Origin: CAMTUH01 sp947084935
Lineage (GTDB): Bacteria; Pseudomonadota; Gammaproteobacteria; Coxiellales; Coxiellaceae
Assembly: GCA_947084935.1 (NCBI GenBank)
Contig: CAMTUH010000004.1
Span: 124,001 to 188,000 of the forward strand
Direction of reading: 5' to 3'
DNA length: 64,000 nt
The notes below the pieces were generated by a model. It did not search any database. It worked only from the letters and a program-made list of their open reading frames with translations, and was not told where the DNA came from. Positions 16,834 through 24,935 of this stretch are shown here, piece by piece. How positions within the stretch are numbered: position 1 is the first letter of the stretch; each line of letters starts with the position of its first letter. Made by a program: the position numbers and the translations under genes.

Positions 16834-17508
16834 ATGAAAAACAATAGTAAACGATTCATTCTTTCCACTTCACTTTTAGCCTTCTTACTCGCTTCGGCAT
16901 CGGCTTTAGCCTCCCCCAGCGGTCCCTACGTGGTTGGAGAAGTAGGTTTAGGTTTGATTACTAAAGGCGAAATAAATCAATTGATTCCAGCAAATTCAGG
17001 AAGTGATGTCTACCTTTTACCCCGTTTAACTTCCCGTTCCACCCTAAGCGAACGCATCGCCATTGGAAATTATTTCAGCCAGCCCGATTCGGTGACTTCC
17101 ATCGGTATTGAGCTCGGTTACAATCACCTGAATCAATTGAACTCCAATGCGGGCGCAACAATTGCCGGGCGAGCTGCAGAAGCCGCACTAAAAACCAATG
17201 CGTGGTCGACTACTTTTGAGGGCATCGCCAGCTTTGATGTATTTACTAATACCTCCTTTTTCGCAAAACTCGGTTTGGGTTACGCCGATATCACGCGATC
17301 AATAACCCTCACCAACAACCCGGTTCCGATTTACCCGGACAATGATATTCAGGAATCTTCTGGATTAGGAATCGCGGGTGGCGCGGGTTTTCAATTTGCG
17401 TTGGGGCCGAACGTGGCTATCCGCTTAGAAGGCGATACGTTTGCCGGTGAAAATAATTTGAGTTACACCCAAGGATTGGCTGGTTTAGTCGTTGGATTCC
17501 AGATGTAA
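16834..17508 (+). CDS. Outer-membrane beta-barrel protein (OMP_b-brl-like)
   Basis: A 224-aa protein with a clear signal peptide (cleavage near ALA-SPSG, about residue 26) and alternating aromatic/hydrophobic beta strands ending in an aromatic-hydrophobic residue pattern (VVGFQM), typical of small opacity/OmpW-like porins. It resembles single modules of the triple-barrel protein that follows only in general architecture. It is preceded by a strong PmrA-type box, so expression may respond to the PmrAB two-component system. The ligand or role is unknown. Confidence 0.8.
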   Translation: MKNNSKRFILSTSLLAFLLASASALASPSGPYVVGEVGLGLITKGEINQLIPANSGSDVYLLPRLTSRSTLSERIAIGNYFSQPDSVTSIGIELGYNHLNQLNSNAGATIAGRAAEAALKTNAWSTTFEGIASFDVFTNTSFFAKLGLGYADITRSITLTNNPVPIYPDNDIQESSGLGIAGGAGFQFALGPNVAIRLEGDTFAGENNLSYTQGLAGLVVGFQM

Positions 17509-17616
17509 TGAGAATGATCTGCCCCGAGTTTAGTAGACGCCCCAGGTCTTACAACTCATTTCAAATTATGATAGCCTCATACACTTAACTGAATCCAAAG
17601 GAAATAGGATCAAGCC

Positions 17617-19896
17617 ATGGGAACAACTAAAGGGATTTTGTTAACCTGTGTTGCCTGTATTCTTTTTGTTAACAGTGCATTTGCTAAAGTAGCAGAAAAA
17701 CCGTATCAACCCTGGATGTTCTACGTTGGTGGTTTTAGTGGTTATTACAATGCTGGCTTTCAATACGGTTCAAATTATTTTTCGTCAGGTGGATTAAATA
17801 ATGTTGGAAATGAAGCATATGCCAATGACGTATACCAACGGGGTATTTTGGGTGGTAGTCAGCTTGGTATTCAGTACCACTTTCACAGTCCTTACTATGT
17901 CGCTCTAGTATTTTCTTATCAAATGAATGCAAATAAAGCATGGCTTACAGAGCATGTTGATAATGCGCTATCAGCTGGTTCAGCTGCGGCGTTTGATATA
18001 AGCACCACCAACAGAATCACTGATAGTTATGATATTGCACCTTTATTTGGTATCGATGTGACGGCGCAGACGCATCTCTATGCTAAAGTGGGCGCATCTA
18101 TTGCGAATTTCAGCCACACCCTAGTGACTACCACTGCTCAATCATCCAGCTCTCCTAACGCGGCATTTCAAGCTGTGCAGTCTAAGAAGTTGTCTGGTTG
18201 GCTGGTTGGCTTGGGAATCAGTCACGACTTTAACCGCTGGCTGAATTTTTTTGGTGAATATGATTATTATAATTATGGCGCCACCAATTTAGACTCTTAT
18301 AATGACATAGCGCCGCTTATAACGGGAGGCGATACCGATCGTTTAACCCAGAATGTACGCACTCATGCATCTGCGTTTAAACTTGGACTGAATATCAAGT
18401 TTTTTGATGACATGCTTTCAGCTGCTCGTTTAATGGCGCTGGCAAATCCTTGGATGGTCTATGTGGGTGCCTTTAGTGGCTATTATAATGCTGACTTTCA
18501 ATACGGCTCCAATTATTTTGAGATAGGGGGTGCTACTACTCCTGGCAATCAGATATTTAACAATGATGCATTACAGCACGGTATTTTAGGTGGACTCCAG
18601 GCGGGTATTCAATATCATTTCAGTAGCCCTTATTATGTAGGTCTTGTAACAAGTTTAGCGTTGAATGCGAACAAAGCACGGCTTACAAACCTGGTTGACA
18701 ACCCGACATCAGGTCTCCCCATCAATAGCGAAATTGATATAACCTCAGCCTTCAGAAATACAGAAACGTTTGAAATTGCTCCTCTATTCGGTATGGATAT
18801 TACTCAGCAAACACGCCTTTATGCAAAAGTGGGTGCTTCTGTTATTACATTCAAAAACGAGTTACAAACAACCCAAGTGCGACCCATGCCTTCTCCTAGC
18901 GTAGCGTTTCAAGCGCTCCAGAATGAAAGCTTTTGGGGTGGGTTAGTTGGATTGGGCTTATCTTACGACTTTAACCAATGGTTGAACTTGTTTACTGAAT
19001 ATGATTATTACAATTATGGTTCTCATAATTTAAATAATCTCAGAAATATTTCAAATAATTTAACGGCAGCACAAGTCAATCTTTTAACACAGCATGTGCG
19101 CATTCATGCATCTGCATTTAAAGTGGGACTCAATGTTAAGTTTATGGATAGTATTGTGCCGCACGGGGTTGCCGATTTGCAGCCAATGGCTTTATCGGAT
19201 TCTTGGATGATTTATGCCGGTATTTTTGGTGGCTACTACAATACTGACTTCCAATACGGCGCAAATTATACGTCTCAATCTGGCGGTTTTCTGCCACCTC
19301 AAACCTTCGTATTTAACAACAATGCATCTCAGCAGGGTATTTTGGGTGGCGCTCAAGGGGGCGTACAATATCACTTCCGTAACCCTTACTACGTTGCGCT
19401 AGCATTTGCTTACGTTGAGAATGCCAATAAAGCACGACTTGTAGTATTGCAGGCAGATAATATAATCGCACCTCCTGCAGGTGAGGGTTATAGTTTTAAT
19501 AATAGTTTTAGAAATCAGAGCAATTTTGATATCACACCACTATTTGGAGTGGACATTACGTCATTCACACATCTCTATGTTAAAGCAGGGGCCTCACGTG
19601 CTGACTTTGTGCATAATATTGTAGTCAATGTGAGTAATACGGCGCCTTTCCCCAATACGTTAAGTCAAGTGACGCAATTTAAAGGTTTATGGGGCTGGAC
19701 TGCAGGAGTGGGGCTATCGTATGATTTTAACAAGTGGTTGAATCTTTTTGGTGAGTATGATTATTACAATTATGGCCGCTATAATTTAGCGGCATATACT
19801 TTCGCTCCCCAAAACTTTTTAGATCTTTTAACACAAAATGTAGCAGCTTATTCATCTGCATTTCACTTGGGTTTAAATATGACACTCCATATTTAA
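17617..19896 (+). CDS. Outer-membrane protein with three tandem beta-barrel modules
   Basis: A 759-aa exported protein (signal peptide ending NSAFA, about residue 23) made of three homologous modules of about 250 aa. Each begins (P/S)WMxYxGxFxGYYNxxFQYGxNY (near 17710, 18450 and 19204), contains GILGGxQxGxQYHFxxPYYV, NANKAxL, PLFGxDxT..T.LYxKxGAS, and ends SYDFNxWLNLFxEYDYYNYG...LTQxVxxxASAFxxGLN. A single module would be a complete small barrel; three in one frame with no stop or new signal peptide is unusual. A ribosome site (AAAGGAAATAGGA) precedes ATG 17617. No PmrA box is seen. Confidence 0.85.
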   Translation: MGTTKGILLTCVACILFVNSAFAKVAEKPYQPWMFYVGGFSGYYNAGFQYGSNYFSSGGLNNVGNEAYANDVYQRGILGGSQLGIQYHFHSPYYVALVFSYQMNANKAWLTEHVDNALSAGSAAAFDISTTNRITDSYDIAPLFGIDVTAQTHLYAKVGASIANFSHTLVTTTAQSSSSPNAAFQAVQSKKLSGWLVGLGISHDFNRWLNFFGEYDYYNYGATNLDSYNDIAPLITGGDTDRLTQNVRTHASAFKLGLNIKFFDDMLSAARLMALANPWMVYVGAFSGYYNADFQYGSNYFEIGGATTPGNQIFNNDALQHGILGGLQAGIQYHFSSPYYVGLVTSLALNANKARLTNLVDNPTSGLPINSEIDITSAFRNTETFEIAPLFGMDITQQTRLYAKVGASVITFKNELQTTQVRPMPSPSVAFQALQNESFWGGLVGLGLSYDFNQWLNLFTEYDYYNYGSHNLNNLRNISNNLTAAQVNLLTQHVRIHASAFKVGLNVKFMDSIVPHGVADLQPMALSDSWMIYAGIFGGYYNTDFQYGANYTSQSGGFLPPQTFVFNNNASQQGILGGAQGGVQYHFRNPYYVALAFAYVENANKARLVVLQADNIIAPPAGEGYSFNNSFRNQSNFDITPLFGVDITSFTHLYVKAGASRADFVHNIVVNVSNTAPFPNTLSQVTQFKGLWGWTAGVGLSYDFNKWLNLFGEYDYYNYGRYNLAAYTFAPQNFLDLLTQNVAAYSSAFHLGLNMTLHI

Positions 19897-19994
19897 TTTT
19901 TAAAGTTCGCCGTGCGCTCATCTATTTTTTCTTTGGTGAAACATTCGGGGCATTATTTGATAAACTAAGCATCAAAAGGTAAGATGATTAACGT

Positions 19995-20945
19995 ATGGAG
20001 TATCAGGACTATTACAAAATTTTGGGCGTTTCGCGCGAAGCAACGCCGGAAGAAATAAAAAAAAGTTATCGAAAGTTAGCCCGCAAATATCATCCCGACG
20101 TCAGTAAAGAAGAAAACGCAGAAGAAAAATTTAAACAAGCCAAAGAAGCCTACGAAGTTTTAAAAGACCCTGAAAAACGAAAAGCCTACAACGCCATGGG
20201 TTCCAATTGGCGGCAAGGACAAGGGTTTACTCCCCCACCCGGCTGGGAATTTCAGCAACGCGGTGGCAGATCCGAAACTTTCGGTGGTGGCGGTGATTTC
20301 AGTGATTTCTTTGAAACCTTATTCGGTCAGTTTGGACGAGGCGGTGCAGGAAGAACCTATCGTGAATTTAAACAACGGGGTCAAGACCAACACAGCAAAG
20401 TCACCGTGACGCTGGAAGAAGCGTTTCACGGAGGAACGCGCGTTCTCACGCTGCAAGAACCCGCGATGGATCCCCAAACCGGACAGGTGTCGTACCAAAC
20501 ACGAACGCTACGCGTTAAAATTCCCGCGGGTGTGACACAAGGCCAGCAAATTCGCTTGCACGGTCAAGGCGCTCCTGGAATCGGTGGCGGGCCCAATGGC
20601 GATCTCTATTTAGAAATTCAATTGCAGCCACATCGATTTTATACCGTCGAAGGCAAAGATATTTTTCTGAACTTACCGGTGACGCCCTGGGAAGCCGCTT
20701 TGGGTGGGAAAATTGAAGTCCCCACGCTGGGTGGTGATATCGCACTGACCATTCCTCCGGGTTCGCAAACGGGGCAAAAATTACGGCTCAAAGGACGGGG
20801 ATTAGCCGGCACACCCGCCGGTGATCAATACGTGTTACTGAAAATTTATATTCCCGAACCGAAGAACGAACAGCAAAAACAATTGTATCGGCAGATGGCC
20901 GAACACATGCAATTTAATCCGCGAAAAGAACTCCTGGCAGGGTAA
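19995..20945 (+). CDS. cbpA: DnaJ-class co-chaperone CbpA
   Basis: A J-domain protein acting with DnaK; in E. coli it also binds curved DNA. The N-terminal J domain (residues 1-70) has the HPD motif (YHPDVS), then a Gly-rich linker (FGGGGDF), then two C-terminal substrate-binding barrels (VTLEEAFHGGTR..., IPPGSQTGQKLRLKGRG). There is no zinc-finger region, which separates it from DnaJ. It is followed 2 bases later by its modulator cbpM. Confidence 0.93.
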   Translation: MEYQDYYKILGVSREATPEEIKKSYRKLARKYHPDVSKEENAEEKFKQAKEAYEVLKDPEKRKAYNAMGSNWRQGQGFTPPPGWEFQQRGGRSETFGGGGDFSDFFETLFGQFGRGGAGRTYREFKQRGQDQHSKVTVTLEEAFHGGTRVLTLQEPAMDPQTGQVSYQTRTLRVKIPAGVTQGQQIRLHGQGAPGIGGGPNGDLYLEIQLQPHRFYTVEGKDIFLNLPVTPWEAALGGKIEVPTLGGDIALTIPPGSQTGQKLRLKGRGLAGTPAGDQYVLLKIYIPEPKNEQQKQLYRQMAEHMQFNPRKELLAG

Positions 20946-20947
20946 CT

Positions 20948-21265
20948 ATGACGCACAAAATTATTACGGGTATTGTCATTCAGCGAGAATCACCGCTGAC
21001 CTTGGAAGAGTTGGCACAAGCCGTTCACTTAAAAGCAGACATAATTATCGAAATGGTTGAATATCGTTTGCTTCAACCGAGGGGCAAATCTCCAGAGAAT
21101 TGGCAATTTGATGATATTTGTTTAAAGCGCGCGAAGACCGCCGCCAGTTTTTACCGCGATTTAGAGATTAATTTATCCGGCGTAGCTATTGTTGTGGATC
21201 TTTTGGAAAGAATTGAGCAGCTCGAGCAACAGCTCCGCATTTTGGAGCGTTTCGAAGAGAAATAA
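20948..21265 (+). CDS. cbpM: Chaperone modulator CbpM
   Basis: A 105-aa MerR-like helix-turn-helix protein with a C-terminal coiled segment (LLERIEQLEQQLRILERFEE). CbpM binds the J domain of CbpA and inhibits it. Identification rests on position directly after cbpA, length and the pattern LTLEELAQAVHL...EMVEYRLLQPRG. Confidence 0.88.
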   Translation: MTHKIITGIVIQRESPLTLEELAQAVHLKADIIIEMVEYRLLQPRGKSPENWQFDDICLKRAKTAASFYRDLEINLSGVAIVVDLLERIEQLEQQLRILERFEEK

Positions 21266-21273
21266 AAATTCCC

Positions 21274-21301
21274 GCCCCAAGTGGCGGGGTATTTTTATTT
21301 C
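21274..21301 (+). terminator. Terminator after cbpM
   Basis: CCCGCC...GGCGGG stem with a short loop followed by a T-rich tract (TATTTTTATTT). Confidence 0.8.
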
Positions 21302-21314
21302 CTGGTATGATTTC

Positions 21315-21411
21315 GCCGGCGCGAAGCAAGTTCGCGCACGGCGACTTAAGGGGAGCGAACGCGCGCTCCCCTTAAGAAACCCCACGCGTAAAGTCCCGCG
21401 GCTTGCCGCGG
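21315..21411. repeat. Cluster of GC-rich palindromes before the GH18 gene
   Basis: A perfect inverted repeat CTTAAGGGGAGCG...CGCTCCCCTTAAG (21345-21376) is flanked by CGCCGGCGCGAAGC...GTTCGCGCACGGCG and by CCCGCGGCTTGCCGCGGGG. The cluster lies between the cbpM terminator and the ribosome site of the GH18-like gene. Confidence 0.65.
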
Positions 21412-21431
21412 GGTGTAATAAGGAGAGTTTT

Positions 21432-22760
21432 ATGGAACTAATGCCAGTCAGATTCCTGCTTCTCGGAATGACACTAATTACACTGACCTCAACCGCATGG
21501 GCCCAAAACGATCTCCCAAAATGTTTTTCCTCTTCGCACCAAAAACATTTACTGGGCGCATTTTATTTTGACGGCAATTCATTTTTAATGCCGCAAACCT
21601 TGACGAAATACACGACGGCCGTCAATCACCTGGATGTATTTTATTACTCTTCCGGGCACTTAGGTATTCTTTACGATAAAGATAAGCGTGATTTTAAACT
21701 CGCGGAGATCACCCGGCAGAACCTGATTACTTTCCATCAATGGATGAAAAAAAATAATATCCACACTAAATTCGTCTTATCTCTGGGCCGATGGAATCCC
21801 AAAATTTTTAACGACAAAAAAGTTCAGGATAATTTTCTCAAAGTTTTTATTCAGGTCATGAAAGATCCCGATTACGGCTTAGCGGGCGTTGATGTTGATT
21901 GGGAAAATTATTTCTCGCCAAGCCCTCACGAGAGTCATAATTTCGTGCTTTTTCTTAAAAAACTGCGGGAAACATTAAATCAGAATGGCTTAGCCAGCGC
22001 TTGTCTTTCCGTGGATGTTCCCGCCACAATGCCGTACGCAAAAATATATCCCGCTCCTAAGTCGTGGATTGCTTCCGTGGATTGGGTGAATTTAATGGCG
22101 TATGAATTTTATTTGGGTAATCCACCCTACACCGAGCTCGACGGTGCGCTCGGTCAAGTCACCACACAATACCCGGGCCCTCCTCCGAGTTATCCCACCG
22201 TTTCAATTGTCAGCAGCCTAAGTTTTTACACTCAAGCAGGCATTCCCAAGCGACAGTTAGTGTTGGTGCTGCCGTTTTACGGGAATTATTTTTATATCCA
22301 TAAAGTAGATAAGGCGGATAATTACGGTCTACGACAACCCGTGATTGATAATCGCTCCAGTATTGAAGACACGTATTCCAGCATTCACGATAATTACGGC
22401 ACTTACGGCCATGCGAAAAGCGGCACCCTCTTTCACCAGTATACGTTTGAAACCCCTTCAGAAGTCAAAGGAGCACACGCTTACTGGCTTACTAAATTTT
22501 TAATTAAGTCGGATCAGGTCGGTGAAAGTTACCGTTTTATCAGTTACCCAGACCCCATCGCCGTGAAAGAAATCACGAATTATCTAGTAAAACAAAATTA
22601 TTTAGGAATTTCCGCGTGGCAACTGGCGTTTGATTTACCTTATGAAAATAAGGACTCTTTGTTGAATATTATTCACAGCAGCCTAACTCCCAAACCTACC
22701 GTCGTTGCGAGGCCGCCCAAGCCCCGCGGCTTGACCGCGGGGAACCCAGAAAATTATTAA
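21432..22760 (+). CDS. Secreted glycoside hydrolase family 18-like protein
   Basis: A 442-aa exported protein (signal peptide ending STAWA, about residue 23) with a GH18 chitinase-type barrel. The catalytic strand reads AGVDVDWE, giving Asp154, Asp156 and the general acid Glu158; the first Asp of the usual DxxDxDxE is Ala151. WVNLMAYEFY and ISAWQLAFDLP fit later barrel strands. The start is ATG 21432 after AAGGAGAG. The last about 20 residues (from VVARPPKPRG) are encoded inside a palindromic repeat, so the original C-terminus was altered. The substrate could be chitin-like or host glycans. Confidence 0.85.
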   Translation: MELMPVRFLLLGMTLITLTSTAWAQNDLPKCFSSSHQKHLLGAFYFDGNSFLMPQTLTKYTTAVNHLDVFYYSSGHLGILYDKDKRDFKLAEITRQNLITFHQWMKKNNIHTKFVLSLGRWNPKIFNDKKVQDNFLKVFIQVMKDPDYGLAGVDVDWENYFSPSPHESHNFVLFLKKLRETLNQNGLASACLSVDVPATMPYAKIYPAPKSWIASVDWVNLMAYEFYLGNPPYTELDGALGQVTTQYPGPPPSYPTVSIVSSLSFYTQAGIPKRQLVLVLPFYGNYFYIHKVDKADNYGLRQPVIDNRSSIEDTYSSIHDNYGTYGHAKSGTLFHQYTFETPSEVKGAHAYWLTKFLIKSDQVGESYRFISYPDPIAVKEITNYLVKQNYLGISAWQLAFDLPYENKDSLLNIIHSSLTPKPTVVARPPKPRGLTAGNPENY

Positions 22761-22801
22761 TTAATTCTGGATTGCTTCGGCCTGCAGCCTCGCAACGACG
22801 G
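22699..22801. repeat. GCGAGGC-family palindromic repeat overlapping a gene end
   Basis: Left arm CCGTCGTTGCGAGGC and right arm GCCTCGCAACGACGG pair; the centre contains AATTATTAATTAATTCTGGATTGCTTCGG, as in the copies at 29756 and 35568. The final codons and stop of the GH18-like gene lie in the left half. Confidence 0.85.
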
Positions 22802-22848
22802 AGGTGAATCAATCATTATTTTTCCAGGAAGGACGATTTTTTAATCGA

Positions 22849-24153
22849 TTACGAGTTTGAAGGAGCTTGTTTACCCTCATCCTCCCCGGTATCTTGAGCT
22901 TCAGTTGTACTCGTTGTACTCGTTGAACTTGTTGTACTCGACGTAGTCGATGTAGTTAAAGTCGGCCGTCGAACCCTAAAGAAGCTAGGAGTAGGTCCAA
23001 TAGTTCCAGAGGTTGTTGAGAAGTATATGCTTGTTCTAGAGGTTGTTGAAGTGCTTGTGGTACTTGTTGCTCCGTATGTTCTTTGCGGATGGGGGCGGCG
23101 GACTCCCAAGTTTTCTAATTCTTGGAGTACGTTTATGGCTACTACTTGTAACCTCTTATATAAAGAGTTCGCTAATGATACATATTTTTCATATTGCTCA
23201 GAATTCTTCCGTAACGCATCGACTCCTCCTTCACTCTCAACAGCAATACTCAGCATGTCTTGCAAGTACAATATTTGTTTCGAAGATAAAGTTGCTGTTG
23301 AATTTTCTAATTGTTCTGACGCTGCGCTGTAATCGTGTTTTTCCATCAACGCTACTAACTCTTCGCAAAGATTCTTAGATTCTTCAGAGGTATTTTCCTC
23401 TTCCGGTTCTAGATCTAAGCCTTCTAGTGGTTCATACTCCTCGACATCTGAATCCCAGTCTGGCCCAGAAACAGAAGCTTGTTGATTAATACAATTTTGC
23501 AAAGCGATTTCTAAGCGAACATAACAGTCACGAGCATTTTCTACCAGTGCCTTTTCGCCACCTTGTTCTCCAATATCGTTTTGCAATGCTCCCAGTAAGT
23601 CTCTCCATTGTTCTAGAGATAAGATCACCGCCGGGTTTTCTACCGCTTCGCATGCGACTGGATAGCTTCTATCGAGTATTAATTGAAATACTTCTGCGAA
23701 ATATTGATCAGGATCTTCTTTCCCCTCTAAGTGTAGAGCAGAAATTTTAAGTTCTTCCACCACTACGCGGGAGGCTGTTCGTCGCCCCCGTCTTTGACTA
23801 CTTTCAGCCCACTCTTCAGCACCTTCCATGACGGCTATTGCTCGATCTGCAGCGGTTTTTATCTGCTGATTGCCTGGATATATTTCGACTAACGTTCTCA
23901 GTGAAAGTTTCAACTGATTGCATTCTGTATCCAAAAAAGTAATTCTCTTACTCCGAGCTTCTTGAAATAGCTTAGAAAAGCTATTCAAGATCAAAGAAAT
24001 TCTTTCTAAGTCGCCTCTATCTGCGAGTTCACTTCCTACATCAATTACGCATTGTTGAAGCGCAACGTAATAATCTTCTTTCGTAAATAAAAAATAAGAC
24101 AATATATTTTTATGTTGATCTGGATTTTCATCTTCAGAGAAACGGCGACTCAT
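22849..24153 (-). CDS. Orphan helical protein with MSRR start and Ser/Thr-rich tail, effector candidate
   Basis: A 434-aa soluble protein of unknown family. Residues 1-230 and 255-345 are mainly helical and acidic. Two segments look duplicated: PVACEAVENPAVILSLEQWRDL and SAASEQLENSTATLSSKQIL, each followed by EGG..AL. An acidic linker (EEYEPLEGLDLEPEEENTSEES) lies between. The last 80 residues are a Ser/Thr low-complexity tail with basic patches (SFFRVRRPTLTTSTT), similar in style to the tail of the peptidase-like protein at 54423. It starts MSRR like three other candidates. The long repetitive tail is uncommon in housekeeping proteins; a translocated effector is an inference. Confidence 0.72.
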   Translation of the reverse strand: MSRRFSEDENPDQHKNILSYFLFTKEDYYVALQQCVIDVGSELADRGDLERISLILNSFSKLFQEARSKRITFLDTECNQLKLSLRTLVEIYPGNQQIKTAADRAIAVMEGAEEWAESSQRRGRRTASRVVVEELKISALHLEGKEDPDQYFAEVFQLILDRSYPVACEAVENPAVILSLEQWRDLLGALQNDIGEQGGEKALVENARDCYVRLEIALQNCINQQASVSGPDWDSDVEEYEPLEGLDLEPEEENTSEESKNLCEELVALMEKHDYSAASEQLENSTATLSSKQILYLQDMLSIAVESEGGVDALRKNSEQYEKYVSLANSLYKRLQVVAINVLQELENLGVRRPHPQRTYGATSTTSTSTTSRTSIYFSTTSGTIGPTPSFFRVRRPTLTTSTTSSTTSSTSTTSTTEAQDTGEDEGKQAPSNS

Positions 24154-24193
24154 TGGTGATACCTCATTAGCCTTTATTGAGTAGGGAAAAGTG

Positions 24194-24223
24194 ACTATAA
24201 ACCAGAGTTGGCTTTTGCATCAA
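24194..24223 (-). promoter_or_regulatory. Probable sigma-70 promoter of the 22849-24153 gene
   Basis: On the minus strand TTGATG, 18 bases, TATAGT, about 40 bases before the start. A weak tandem TTAA pair (11-base period, 24245-24264) lies upstream but is not at the usual distance from a -10, so PmrA control of this gene is uncertain. Confidence 0.5.
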
Positions 24224-24265
24224 TAGGGAATGAAGTTAAGTGGGGTATTTAATGATTTATTAATC

Positions 24266-24823
24266 TCAACACAGATTATGTAATTGCTTTCGGAAGCACG
24301 TGCGAATCAGCGCTAAAATACACGCTGAAAATAAGATAATTCCTAAGGCGTAATAATTTCGAATATCTAAGACCATGACCACAGCTAAGCCCGCGGCCGG
24401 CGGATGTTCGGATTTCAGTAGCACCATGAGCAACAACGAAATTCCCACCGAAATCGCCGCGGCCACTTCAAATACGTGCATGAAAGGCACACCGGCCTGA
24501 CACCCCGGAATAAAATGACAAATCCACGTTGCCAGTAAACGAATGCACTCACCCACCACAATGGCAATGACGTAACCGCCCACGATTTTTAGGGGATGTG
24601 CAACCACGGACCTGGGTATACAGAAAACAATGTACGAGCTGGACGCTAAACTACTGGCACCTGCTGCCCAAATGATGGTAGAGCGAGCGACTTTATCGAG
24701 GCCGGTTAGCACCAACCACATAAAAACAACGGCGACACCTCCCTGAACTAAGAGGTGCAACCAAAATTTCCGATCCTTCGAAATGGAGTTTTCCATTATT
24801 TTTCCCGTTCGATAAAATTCCAT
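24266..24823 (-). CDS. HPP family membrane protein
   Basis: An integral membrane protein of up to 185 aa with five or so spans and the signature EHPPAAGLAVVMV that names the HPP family; some members transport nitrite in plastids. ATG 24796 (MENSISKDRKFW) is an alternative shorter start. It is a single gene flanked by a 98-bp mobile-type repeat on the upstream side. Substrate unknown. Confidence 0.82.
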   Translation of the reverse strand: MEFYRTGKIMENSISKDRKFWLHLLVQGGVAVVFMWLVLTGLDKVARSTIIWAAGASSLASSSYIVFCIPRSVVAHPLKIVGGYVIAIVVGECIRLLATWICHFIPGCQAGVPFMHVFEVAAAISVGISLLLMVLLKSEHPPAAGLAVVMVLDIRNYYALGIILFSACILALIRTCFRKQLHNLC

Positions 24824-24826
24824 CTA

Positions 24827-24924
24827 ACAAGTTTTTGCATATTCGTTCGGGGACGTACATCCTGTACTCGGCGCTTCTTACCCTCCCTGGTCGCGACGCC
24901 CCTCACGAATACACAAAAACTTGT
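24827..24924 (+). mobile_element. 98-bp MITE-like element, copy 1
   Basis: The element starts ACAAGTTTTTGCATATTCG and ends with the inverted copy CGAATACACAAAAACTTGT, giving terminal inverted repeats of about 25 bp, with a unique core (GGGGACGTACATCCTGTACT...). A nearly identical copy in opposite orientation lies at 42273-42370. There is no coding capacity. Confidence 0.85.
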
Positions 24925-24935
24925 TTAATGAAAAA

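Noticed and set aside
23027..23378. Plus-strand frames opposite the 22849-24153 gene
   Set aside because: They are shadows of the Ser/Thr-rich and acidic regions of the minus-strand gene, without ribosome sites.
24245..24264. PmrA-type box for the protein at 22849-24153
   Set aside because: The TTAA pair has the right 11-base period but no -10 at the usual distance, and a separate sigma-70-like promoter lies closer to the gene.
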